In this document: in pieces, positions 53,417 through 64,000 of the stretch
How the letters are laid out: every line of letters starts with the position of its first letter
Position numbering within the stretch: the first letter of the stretch is position 1
Origin: Nipponacmea schrenckii
Lineage: Eukaryota; Mollusca; Gastropoda; Lottiidae
DNA length: 64,000 nucleotides
Assembly: GCA_030562195.1 (NCBI GenBank)
Contig: JAUJPP010000003.1
Span: 37,640,602 to 37,704,601 of the forward strand
Reading direction: 5' to 3'
Translations under genes and position numbers: made by a program
The notes under the pieces: model-generated
Databases searched by the model: none
Seen by the model: only the letters and a program-made list of their open reading frames with translations
Told to the model about the DNA's origin: nothing

Positions 53417-54197
53417 ATATTTCAACAGTAGGCCTACAAATTCAAGGTCATTGTAATTTAGACCAGCTGTAACCTATATTTCAATAGTACCAGCTATATC
53501 AAGGTCATTATAATTAAAACTAGCTAAAGCCTTTATTTCAGTAGTTCAAGGTCGTTGTAATTATTATTAGATGTAGGCCTAGACTATATTTCAGTAGTTC
53601 ATGGGTATTATAATCAGCTGTAAGGTAGTAAGGTCACTGTAATTATGACTAGCTGTATTTTATATTACAGAAGCAATAGTTCAAGGTCACAATTATGACT
53701 AGTCATAGCCTTAACTGTCGCCAGAAGTTACATTAAGCTATATTTCAGTAAGTTCAAGGTCATTGTAAGTATGACAAGCAGTGCCCCGTATTTCAGTATC
53801 TCCCCAATTTTATAATCTTTGAATTCATATAGATCTCTTTCAAGCTTTATTCAAGAAAATTTTTGGAAATGCGTTCTTTATTTGTATTAAATTTAATAAC
53901 TCAGATTTGAAACGAAAACTTTGAATTCAGTTTTTAATTTATGAATAGAGGCCTATGTTTACAAATAGGACTACCAATTTGCATTAAACTAAAGCCCAAA
54001 AACGTAGCCCGAAGTTTGAATTTTGAAACGGGATAAAATAGTTTCGTTTCGATTTAAGGTTTTTACAATTTGTACATATCCATTTATATATCCGGTTTAC
54101 ACACGTGCGTTAAAATATGTCAACAAACATTTTAGTTTGAAGAAATTAGACCACTTTTTATTGCATTTTAAGCTCCAACGTCTTACTAACTACCAAC

Positions 54198-57100
54198 ATG
54201 GGAAGAAACAAACGAGTATGTAGATCTACAAGAAGTTATTTGAACACCCCAGATATCGGCATGCAGTGAATTCGCCTTTTTCCAATAAGTCAAACCTTCC
54301 TAGAATCCTAGTCCTATGACATGGCTAAACTATAACTTTTACAATTTCTATCCTAGTGGTTTACTCCTAATGTCCTTTTATATATTACCTTCATATTTAA
54401 TGTCTGTATTATGCAATGCCTGATAACATTCATTTTCTGGGATCTGTAATTTCAAATAGGCTAAAAATGACAACTTTGAAATGCACTGAACATTTTTGTG
54501 GATTATGAATAATGATAAATGATTATCCTTTAATTTATCAGGCTAAGTCAGTCAGGAAAACTAAAGCCCATCAACAAAAATTACAAGAAGAAGAATATAC
54601 AAAGACGCCCCATTCTATGGTGTTTCATCGTGGTAATGTTGGTAAAGTACTTGAAGAATTAGTTATGAATATGAGAGATGTTATGGAGCCATATACAGCA
54701 ACAAGTTTGCAAGTATGTATAATTTTATGGCACTTGTTAAGACATTGACACAAATAAATAACCTAACTTTCTATAAGTAGGCCTCTAGTACAGTACATCA
54801 TAAATTGTTTTGATTAAGATTTTACCTTGTTATTGTGAAAATACTATAATTTTACTATTTGTTTCAGGTGAGGAATAAGAATACTTTAAAAGATTTTTTG
54901 TCTGTGGCAGGGGCATTAAATGTGACACACTTTATGGTATTTACTAAAAATGATTTACATACAAATTTACGAATGTTAAGAACACCTAAAGGACCTACAC
55001 TGACTTTTCAGTTACATAAATTCACATTAACTAAAGATGTGTTATCCTCATTACGTAAACCAGACTTAGATAAGTCAGTGTACAGACATCATCCACTATT
55101 AGTGTTGAATAATTTTGGAGGAGAAGGTATGCAGATGAAGTTAATGTCCACCATGTTGCAAAATATGTTTCCTTCCATCAATGTCAATAAGGTATATTAT
55201 ATGCATGTTTTATATTAATTTTTATGATCTATTTATTTGGCTCTATTATTATGAGATAAATTTCCTTTTCTTTTATAAAAGACATATAAATATGTTATTC
55301 AATGCCAACTTCTCATGAATTTCATAGATTAGGTATGTTTTTAATTATTTTAGCAATTTATTTATGAATTGTAATAAATTTCTTCTTATATCCTTCCTGA
55401 GCCAATAAGGGAAATCATGGTTTAAATTGCTGCATTATTGGTTTATATAAATTGAGTTAAGGAAAATGAACAAATGATAATAATGAGATCAAAACAAATT
55501 AATTTAATCCTGTCAATCTGTACAGAAAATAGGAAAACAATAAAATAAGTTACTAGTGAAATATTATAACCTTTAGAAAAGGTAACCCATAAATTAAATG
55601 TTCATTTATTTCCCAAAGATAATAATTCATCTTATTTTTAGGTTAATTTAAATACTATCAGAAGATGTGTATTGGTTAATTATGATTCAGAAACTAAAAT
55701 GATAGAGTTTAGGCATTAGTAAGTAGAACATAGTAATAGTGACAACTAAGCCTTAATCGGTATAATCAGTAAGATTCAGTAAAACAAAATGTGCACATCA
55801 GATTCTTCCTTGGTGTTTGTAGTCCAATTTGAGTTATGGTGAGTTCTTTGATAGGATTGTCATTGTTTATTCCTTAATACATGAGAGTGACATAAGTTAA
55901 CATTACAACAACACTTATTTAATTTGGATCAATTTTTTCATATCTATCTTGATTTCAGTTCAGTTCGTGCTGTACCAGTAGGTGTCAGTAGAGGTGTCAA
56001 GAAATTATTAAAGTCACGTATACCAGATTTAAGTAGATATGCCGATGTCAGTGAATTTCTTGCCAAGTAAGTAGAAATATTAACCTTGTACATGGATCCT
56101 CATACCATACTGCATGGCATTTCAATCTTCATTAGTCTAATCTGGAGCAGAAGTGTTTCATTAACTAATTCTTTCCAAGTTATCCCAGGTATTATTGATT
56201 TAGTTTCTGTATTTTATATCATATTTAATATATCTTTCATTTCTCAATATTAAACTTTGGGTGAATTCTGTATCTAATTTGTTATTATTTAAGGGGAGGT
56301 AATTTATCTGAGAGTGAAGCAGAATTTGATGGTCCACATAATGAAGTGACTTTACCACAAAATGTATTTGGACGTGGAAATATCAAATCATCTCAAAGTG
56401 CAATCAGGTAATAGCACATTATTCTTCAATTATAGGTATTTTTACTGTAGAAAATAATAGTGCTGTGTATATCAATTCATTTAGCGATATAGAAATATTT
56501 AAAATGAAACAACATGTTTTAGCTTCTGTTTTAATTTTTCTAGATTTAAACTATATATATAATTGATACAAATTTGATGTTCAGTTGATTTACCAGCACC
56601 TGAGTGTATATTATGAACTGCTGCAAATAAATCAGGCACTTTCCGGAAAGTTTTAAATTTCTTGACAAAATTGAGCCTCCATGATTAATATTTGATATTA
56701 GCCTGTAATTAAAGACAAACAAATAGATATGTATATAGCTATAGTCTCTATTCTGTAATTCTCTATTTTCTGTTTCCTCCAGATTAAAAGAGATAGGACC
56801 AAGGATGACTCTCCAACTTATAATGATTGAGGAAGGTTGTTGTGATGGTAAAGTTTTATTTCATGAATATGTCAAAAAAACAGAAAAAGAATTAAAAGAA
56901 ATACAAAAATTAAAGAAACAAAAACAGTAAGTTTTTTTAAAAAAAATCATAATGAACGTTTCTATTTGCTTACATCTCTCTATGTTTAGTTTTTGATAAA
57001 ACATGGTCTTTGGATCAATAATTTTACTCAAATTGATGTCCCATTTTGCTGTAGTAGTTTTTATTTAGTATATTCAAGAACTTTTCTAAATTGAAATTAT

Positions 57101-57990
57101 GTTATGCCTGTCTTCAATTTTTGCAAAACTTATTGGAAGTGTGTTTTAGACCAACCATATACCAAAGTGGGCATATTTCCTTACCTTTCAATTGACATAT
57201 TTCAGATCACTAAAAGAAGCTAGAAGAAAACAACAAGAGGTTAATGTAGCTAAGAAAATTGAGCTCAAAGCTCAACATAAAGAGAAATCTTTAGAAGGTA
57301 TAAGAAGATCAACACAAATGAGAAAAGAAGCTGAATCATTATTGGGTGATATAGGTATGCTATCACAGTTTTTGATTTTACATAGGCATGTCCACATGCA
57401 TTGACTTAGACTTAGTCACATGAATTGATTTGGACATATTTAATGTGATTTTCATACCCACATGAATGGACTTTTGTCTACTGTAAAGAATTGACCATGT
57501 GGTTTTACTTAATCGTACCCAAGTTAATTAACCATATGATGTAAATTTTCAGATCAGACTAAGAAGAGTAATGATAATGAAGATGATGATATTGATTATT
57601 ATGAAAAGGAAGTTGGTGTTAAACCTGCCCCAGGTATGTTAGACATTTGATAATATCAAGCACTTCTTGATTGTAGAAAATCAATTCACTTTCATTTCAA
57701 GCAAAATGTTGTGCGATATAATGATATTATTTCTATTTTCAGAACTTTTCAGTGGGTTAAAAAGGAAACACTCAGGTGACACCAAAACACGTTCTAAAAA
57801 ATTCAAAACCGATGACAAATATTCTAAGAAAGACAGTCATCATAAGAAGAAAGGACGACCTAATGCTGATAATAAGACTAAATTTAGAGTAAAAGCTAAA
57901 ACTTCCAAAGCAAATAGGAGACCTACAACAGTTTCTGGTGGAAAGAGAACTACTGTCTTTCGACCTAATAAAAGATCAAATAAAAGATGA
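54198..57990 (+). CDS. PPAN: PPAN / Peter Pan (SSF1) ribosome biogenesis factor
   Basis: Ten exons in phase: 54198-54215, 54542-54712, 54868-55191, 55642-55718, 55959-56066, 56294-56407, 56783-56926, 57206-57354, 57553-57633, 57743-57990 (TGA). Product 477 aa, close to human PPAN (473). The start ATGGGAAGAAAC has a good context and gives a basic MGRNKR leader. The Brix domain runs from about residue 29 to 295: TPHSMVFHRGNVG, MEPYTATSLQ, GPTLTFQLHKF, HPLLVLNNFGGEGM, MLQNMFPSINVNK, and the GPRMTLQLIMIEEG motif at its end. The rest is Lys-rich coiled coil, an acidic stretch (NEDDDIDYY) and a basic Lys/Arg tail. Brix proteins of this family act in the nucleolus in 27S/32S pre-rRNA processing for the 60S subunit (family knowledge). 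It lies alone between ACSL-B and ACSL-C. Confidence 0.96.
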
Positions 57991-58079
57991 AAATACCTAG
58001 ATTTGGTCTTGTCTTTTTGGGGGAATAAAAATCTAGAAACTTGTTGAACCCGATCGGTTTGGACTTCAAAATAGCCATA

Positions 58080-58220
58080 GATAATTTTTAAGCACTTTGT
58101 CTGTGTCAGTGATGTCGGTTGGACAGTCTGACATGGAAAATTCTTTTTGTCGGAAAAGAAATAAGAATGCAAGTTGGCATGTAGTGCTAATATTCCCTTT
58201 AAAATATAGAAAGATTAACT
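58080..58220 (+). mobile_element. SINE body fragment in PPAN 3' region
   Basis: TGTCAGTGATGTCGGTTGG and TGACATGGAAAA match the body of the SINE at 52696 in order and orientation. The tRNA-like head is absent or too diverged. It begins about 90 bases after the PPAN stop and is probably transcribed in its UTR. Confidence 0.55.
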
Positions 58221-58439
58221 CCATTATAAACTGCATGCTATTTAAATTTGTTTCCATAGATATTAGAATCCAGTTCAACACTGGCTTACTGGGTAGTGAA
58301 ATATAACTTTTGATAACAACTTTCTCTTCGCAAACATGTTATGGATATTTATCTAGTAAACTGGTAAATATGAGTCATAATAATGATATTGACTATCTAG
58401 TTAAATATATTTACAATGACTTTAGCTTATAATTGATTA

Positions 58440-58870
58440 TTGAAATACAACAATACATCATAACAACGGCCTTGAAGAACAGAAATATACAATTGTCATA
58501 ACAACGACTTTCTAGCTAATCATGTTTACAATGAACTTAGACTACTTAAATATACAACTAGTTATAATGACAACTTCCTTGAAGAACAGAAATATACAAT
58601 TGTCATAACAATGACTTACTAGCTATTTATAATTACAATGACCTTAAATATACAACTACTCATAATAACAACGACCTTGAAAAACAAAATATACAATTGT
58701 CATAACAGTGACTTTCTAGCTAACCAATTTTCAATGACCTTTAAATATACAACTACTCATAATAACAACGACCTTGAAGAACAGAAATATACAATTGTCA
58801 TAACAATGACTTTCTAGATATTCATAATTACAATGACCTTAAGTATACAATTACTCATAATAACAACGAA
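58440..58870. repeat. Tandem repeat, about 100-bp unit
   Basis: Four diverged copies share CCTTGAAGAACAGAAATATA, CAATTGTCATAACAA, GACTTTCTAGCTA and CAATGACCTTAAATATACA. The array lies between PPAN and ACSL-C. Confidence 0.85.
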
Positions 58871-59843
58871 AATTTCCAACTTTTTGGAAATACAAACCTA
58901 GCACTTATCCACAATGGATCAGTGAACAATCAACTGAAACTTCGACTGTGTTTCGGGTTTGATTCCTTACTTCTAGCAAATAAAAAATTGAATTATATCG
59001 GATGTCTCGCGTTATCCACAGGATCAGTGAACAATTTAAAAAATACAGCATTTTGTTAATTTCATTATAATTTTGCAAATATTCACTAAAAAACATTATC
59101 TCTTCTAACATTTATCATAAAGTAGAACAAACTTGAAAAGATTAACCATTATTATTATAATTCTAGCTTTCATACACCTAACTGCAGAATTGTTTTGTTG
59201 AACATTTAAATAAGTTCTATTGATTTTGGTGTATATTTTTCATAAATTTCACTAACAAATTTGCCGAGCTCGAAAAAAAGGCCCCTTTAATATAGATCGA
59301 TTTTCAACATTCTTATCTATTTTTGTTATCACAGACCAGTTTTACTACGTTTTGGAAAACGACATGTGTAAGTCAGTAAGTCAGTTTTATAGAAAAACAG
59401 GATTCATCAGTTTTTTCTAGTCCATTTTGTTCTAAATAACTAATTTTAAATCGTTCGCAAGGAAAGATGAACCATATCAAATGCTAATATGAATAACTAC
59501 TATTTGTTGCCCTTTACTGTTAAAAAATGTATAGGTATGTTTCATTTCATTAAATTGATGAGATAGTGTGTTGTTATTCAGTATAGATCTCGGTCAAGTA
59601 TGAAATTGATAATATTTTCAATTAATCCGTTTAAATTAGTCATGTTTGTTTGTTAATTTATGCATTGAGTAGGCGTAGCTTATATTATATTTTCGAATTT
59701 GGCATGAATCTTTATTCTGACAAAAATAACTTTACGAACCTTCTCTTCGTACCAATCGCAAATAGGACAATTGCACTGTTATATTATTATTGTAACGAAT
59801 TGTTTTATTTGTAAGAATTACGTTAAAGAATATATTAAGTGAA
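58871..59843. other. Upstream region of ACSL-C
   Basis: AT-rich, with no coding exon seen. It must contain the ACSL-C promoter and leader if transcription starts nearby, but no clear TATA box was picked out. Confidence 0.35.
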
Positions 59844-62136
59844 ATGGATGTATCAACAGTAATGGGCGGTTCAGCTGTTTTACTTTCAACAGTTGGTGCT
59901 TTAACTTATTACATGATGTCGAAACCACCAGCAATAAAACTAGCATTAGATTTGAATAATCAAACTATGGAAGTAGAGGTTAGCATATTATAAATTTTCA
60001 GCAGGCAAAATTTTAATTTTCAAAAAAGGTCGTAATTTATACCTGAAAATATTTTTAAAATAGGCTTAACACATTCAAGATTAACCTGAATTTGTTTTTA
60101 AATTGTCAACAAGGAACCGGTTGTCGTTAATTAAGCAATCTTAAACACGTTTTGAGGTTGGACCGTATTATAATCTTTCGATAATTATGGTTGTAAGTAG
60201 GAGACATCAGTCTGTACATTTTGGCGTTTATTTGTACATCTGTTTTCAAATAACAACCAAAAATCATTGTGTTTTGTTATTTTATAGCCTGGTGTTAGGA
60301 TCTCTGCCTTTTTAACCAAAGATTCAAAATTAATGGAATATTTATATGAAGACAGTAAAACATTGTATGAAAGTTTTCAAAGAGGAATTCGTGTATCAGG
60401 TAATTCACAATGTAGACTGTCGAGACGTTTCCCTATCAAATGCGACGCATGGTTCTTACATGGACATAACACAAACAAGGCTTAGTATTATAACCAAACG
60501 TTGAAATAATCACATTTAAAGGCTTTTAAATGGCTTTCAGTGTGATCTGAGGACTTAGTTGAAATATTCTAGCCTTCACAAAAGTTCGACTTATTGGAGG
60601 TACTGATTCAAAATCGATATGAACTACGTCCATGTATGCTCTTTCAATGTTTCTAAAACTCTAATTGCGTCATCAAAATGTTCTGGAGATATTTTATATC
60701 TCATAATATCCCTCTCCTATCATTAAATCCAAGAGAAATTTTAGGTAATATTCTGTCGTATTTAAAAAATAACAAAGTGTGCGTGTTTAACTCGCCATCC
60801 GGGTTGCTGTTAATATATTTATCATGGAATATATGATACCAAGATGTTGTAGAATCTACTACAATGAAAACAAATTTAAAATCTGTAAATTGTGCGCCAT
60901 AGCAGTCAAAAATATGATTTCTGCTTTTTCTCACAGAATTAGATTGGCCATTATTATAATGCAAGTAATTAATGATTCAAATAGTCCATCATTGTTCGTC
61001 ACTTCATTTGATGGAACTTTTTATTTAAGAGAATGGTAACTGTCTTGGAAGTAGAAGTGGTCCTAATAAAGAATATCAATGGATGTCTTATAAACAAGTA
61101 TGTAGATGAATTGTTTTTGTGTTCTAAGAGTGCCACATTTGTTAGTCTAATTTTTGAAGTCTTTTTTTTAATTATCTCTAGGATAGTTCTTCAAGACAAA
61201 ACACAATTAAAAACATGTGTCCTCCAAAAATTCGTAATCTTTCTTTTGTATACAGGTTATATGTAAGTATTTCAAATTGTATTTAACCACTTAAAAAGAA
61301 GCATAGAATAATTCAGAACTTAAAAATATTATGGTTCAATAGTTATTTTTTAAAGTCAGTTCAATATCTTTCCCGTTAATTCACTAAAATGTTCATGTTC
61401 TGAAAAGATTTATTTGAACCTATAGGTAAGATTAAGAATTAAAATATTTTTAATTTACAGGTATATGAACAGGCATTGAATATTGGTGCAGGGTTAATTA
61501 ATCTAGGGTTAAAACCTGGTCAAGAGACTTTTATTGGTATATATAGTTCTAACAGAAAAGAGGTACATGTACAGTAGTTTATTGAATTTTGTGAAAATCT
61601 TTTTGCACTAAATACTCGCCATCTTCTTAATCTGTTGAGCTATGATGGAGAATAATCAGGGGTTAGTTTACCGTTCATTAAGTGTATTCCAAATTGCTTC
61701 AATGACTGAAATTATTTTGAAAGGTTTGTTTTAACACTAACTATTACTGTTAAATAATTTAATGAAAGATATACACCTATATATATGATTACAGGTGAAA
61801 ATAAATGCCAAGATCTCAGATGTTCTTTAAAGGAATAGGCTTATTCAAGGCGGCTTGCCAAATTTTGCTATTGATGTTGAATGCTTAAATTTATTAATAT
61901 GTTAAAGAGTGGAGTTCTTGCTTCTGTGTTTCCTAAAATACTTCCGAACAATAATTATCTAATAAAGTAAAAAAAAACCTAAGACTTAATATATTTATGA
62001 TGTTGATTTATTTATATTATAATTTAAATATTTTAGTGGACCATTACGGAACAAGGCTGCAATGCATATTCATTGGTTACTGTACCATTGCACAGTACAT
62101 TAGATTCTACAGCTTGCCAATATATCATTAATCATA
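59844..62136 (+). CDS. ACSL: Long-chain acyl-CoA synthetase ACSL-C, exons 1-5
   Basis: Five exons in phase: 59844-59978, 60288-60399, 61030-61097, 61461-61562, 62037-62136. They correspond one to one to ACSL-A exons 1-5; exons 3-5 have the same lengths (68, 102, 100). The N-terminus MDVSTVMGGSAVLLSTVGAL contains a membrane anchor. Exon 3 reads ENGNCLGSRSGP and YQWMSYKQ, typical of ACSL. Exon 4 differs from ACSL-B exon 4 by one base in 102. Exon 5 is more diverged and reads PLHSTLD where ACSLs usually read PLYDTLG. No exon 6 homologue was found before the window end, so the gene is either cut by the window or 5'-only. Start chosen at the first in-frame ATG (GAAATGG). Confidence 0.88.
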
Positions 62137-63545
62137 GTAAGTTATATTTATTATATAACATATAACATAATATTAGGTTCATCAGATTGTACGTTATACT
62201 TATTATATAACACGTAGCATCAATCATAGTAACTTATATTTATTATATGATACATTAGGTTCATCAGCTTGTCAATATGTCATCAATCATAGTAACTTAT
62301 ATTTATAACATGATACATTAGGTTCATCAGATTATCAATATATCATTCATAGTAACTTATATGTATTATTATGATACATTAGGTTCATCAGCCATAGTAT
62401 GTTTTATTTATTATATGATACATAAGGTTCATCAGCTTATCAATATGTCATCATTCATAGTAAGTTTTATTGATTATATGATACATTAGGTTCATCAGCT
62501 TATCATTATGTCATCATTCATAGTATGTTTTATGTATTATATGATACATAATGGTTCTACATCTTGTCATTATATTATCAATCATAGTAAGTTTTATTTA
62601 TTATATGATACATTGTGGTCATCAACTTGTTTATATATAATGAATCAAAGTAAGTTTAGTTTATTACATAATACATTAGGTTCATCAGCTTGACAATTTT
62701 TCATCAATCATATTTAGTTTATCTATTACATGATACACAAGGTTCATCAGTTTATAACATGTCATCAATCATAGTAAATGTTTTTTATTACATGATACTT
62801 TAGGTTCATCAGCTGGTCAATATATCATCAATCATTGTAAGTTTTTTTTATTACATGATACTTTAGGTTCATCAGCTTGTCAATATATCATCAATCATAG
62901 TAAGTGTTTTTTTTTATTACATGATACTTTAGGTTCATCAGCTGGTCAATATATCATCAATCATAGTAAGTTTTTTATTACATGATACTTAGGTTCATCA
63001 GCTGTCAATATATCATCAATCATAGTAAGTCTTATTCACCATGGCAATTTGGTTCAAAAAAAAAAAAAAAAAAAAAAAAAAAAGAAAATTATATTAAATA
63101 CATGAATATGTAATTACAATTCGTCAATATATCATCAATACAGTAAGTTTTTGTATTTAAAAGATACAGGATATAGTTGGCATATACATCAATCATAGTA
63201 AGTATTTTTAAATTTCATTACTATTTTTAAATGTCAATATATCATTCATAATAGGAGATTTTTTTTACATGATACTTTATAAATAGCTGTAAATATATCA
63301 TCCACCCTAGTAACCGCAAAAAATTTTTTATTTGATACTTTAGTTCTCAAATTCACATATATCAATCATGTAAGGTTTTTATTACATGATATTAAACCCC
63401 AAAAAGTCAATATATCATCATCAAGTAAGTGTTTTTTAATTTCATGATACATTTGGGTTTATAAAATGGTCAATATTCATCAATTTATAGTAAGTTACAT
63501 ATTACATGATACTTTAGGTACATCAGCTGGACAAAGACATCAATA
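62115..63545 (+). repeat. Minisatellite straddling an ACSL-C 5' splice site
   Basis: About 20-22 copies of a 60-64-bp unit start at the exon 5 donor (62137). The unit has the exon-end sequence TTATATGATACATTAGGTTC through ATCATCAATCATA, then GTAAGT or GTAACT, then an AT-rich edge. It is homologous to the ACSL-B array at 46560-48495. From about 63040 the copies are degraded, with a 25-base A-run at 63057-63082 and many indels. Confidence 0.9.
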
Positions 63546-64000
63546 ATAATATATTAAAAATAAAAAAAGTAAAAAAAAAAAATTCAAATCAGTATGTGCT
63601 AGGCTACCCCAATATTTTTATCTTTCTATTTTCTATGGAGGGGGAGGTAGGATTTGTCCATGCTCAAGACCAGCTTTAAGGATGTTTACTCATCCCCCGA
63701 CAGTAGTAATTTAGATTTTCAAAATGGTTCAAGATAGGCCAAAATAGAATTGTTGGTGGTGATATACCTGTGGGAAAGGGAAAAATAAAATTAATAAATT
63801 ACTTAAATCATTAAATCATGGAGAAACACAATTGTTAAGATAGCCATCAGCAAGTAATCCTATAGTTGGTGAAAAGAATACCCGTGTAACAGGAAGTATG
63901 CTTATGTTAATGAAAGATTACCAAGAATCATCCTTCGAAAAGTCTTAAAATCTGATGCTGATTTAATATTTTCGTCTAGACCATTCCATAAAATTGATCC
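63546..64000. other. Right edge, nothing recognised
   Basis: No exon matching ACSL exon 6 was found. A short frame near 63745-63810 (GGDIPVGKGK) has no known match and is soon closed. Confidence 0.3.

Larger units (their letters stand above)
52600..53810 (+). repeat. Degenerate tandem array hosting two inserted elements
   Basis: Loose copies of TCAAGGTCATTGTAATTATG, ACTAGCTGTAACCTATATTT and CAATAGT (about 50-75 bp) occur on both sides of, and between, the SINE at 52696-53063 and the element at 53104-53416. Confidence 0.75.

Noticed and set aside
53154..53472. Two overlapping open frames of 81-87 codons
   Set aside because: They overlap the short dispersed element at 53104-53416 and have no splice or domain support.
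57840..58281. Minus-strand frames over the PPAN 3' end
   Set aside because: They are the antisense of the Lys-rich PPAN tail and the SINE fragment.
60701..61266. Frames of 71-87 codons around ACSL-C exon 3
   Set aside because: The true 68-bp exon (61030-61097) lies in a different frame and is supported by homology and phase; the longer frames are intron read-through.

Overview
The window is AT-rich animal nuclear DNA from an intron-dense genome, most likely a mollusc or other lophotrochozoan. That placement is an inference from the gene families and the repeat load. No bacterial, organellar or viral gene was seen. Six protein-coding loci were rebuilt exon by exon. All junctions inside each model are in phase with GT-AG sites.

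Layout: (1) 229-9759 (+), 3' part of a NEK9-type NIMA kinase: RCC1 propeller, low-complexity tail and coiled coil; the kinase domain is off the left edge. (2) 12944-17987 (+), complete secreted GH18 chitinase with a C-terminal CBM14 domain, 491 aa. (3) 18987-29411 (-), complete long-chain acyl-CoA synthetase ACSL-A, 20 exons, 697 aa, convergent with the chitinase. (4) 35452-49959 (-), second synthetase ACSL-B, where only the exons matching ACSL-A exons 4-20 can be found. (5) 54198-57990 (+), complete PPAN (Peter Pan/SSF1) ribosome-biogenesis factor, 477 aa. (6) 59844-62136 (+), first five exons of a third synthetase, ACSL-C, running toward the right edge. A dead RNase H-type non-LTR retrotransposon, two full and one partial tRNA-derived SINE, a hAT-like MITE, a second short element with two copies, two foldback hairpins and many tandem arrays fill introns and intergenic DNA.

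The most unusual signal is a class of intronic minisatellites whose repeat unit straddles an exon-intron junction. Each unit carries the exon edge, a splice site and the intron edge. There are five: two in NEK9 (donor array near 2.4-3.1 kb, acceptor array 5.5-6.6 kb), two in ACSL-B (acceptor array 40.2-43.9 kb, donor array 46.6-48.4 kb) and one in ACSL-C (donor array 62.1-63.5 kb, homologous to the ACSL-B donor array). They place tens of extra consensus splice sites beside the real ones.

A second linked oddity is that ACSL-B and ACSL-C face away from each other across about 11.5 kb. Their exon 4 copies are inverted and nearly identical (one mismatch in 102 bases, plus about 90 bp of matching intron). 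The segment between them holds PPAN and ACSL-C exons 1-3. Inverting it would give ACSL-B exactly the three 5' exons it lacks. This could be a real inversion or an assembly or haplotype artefact.
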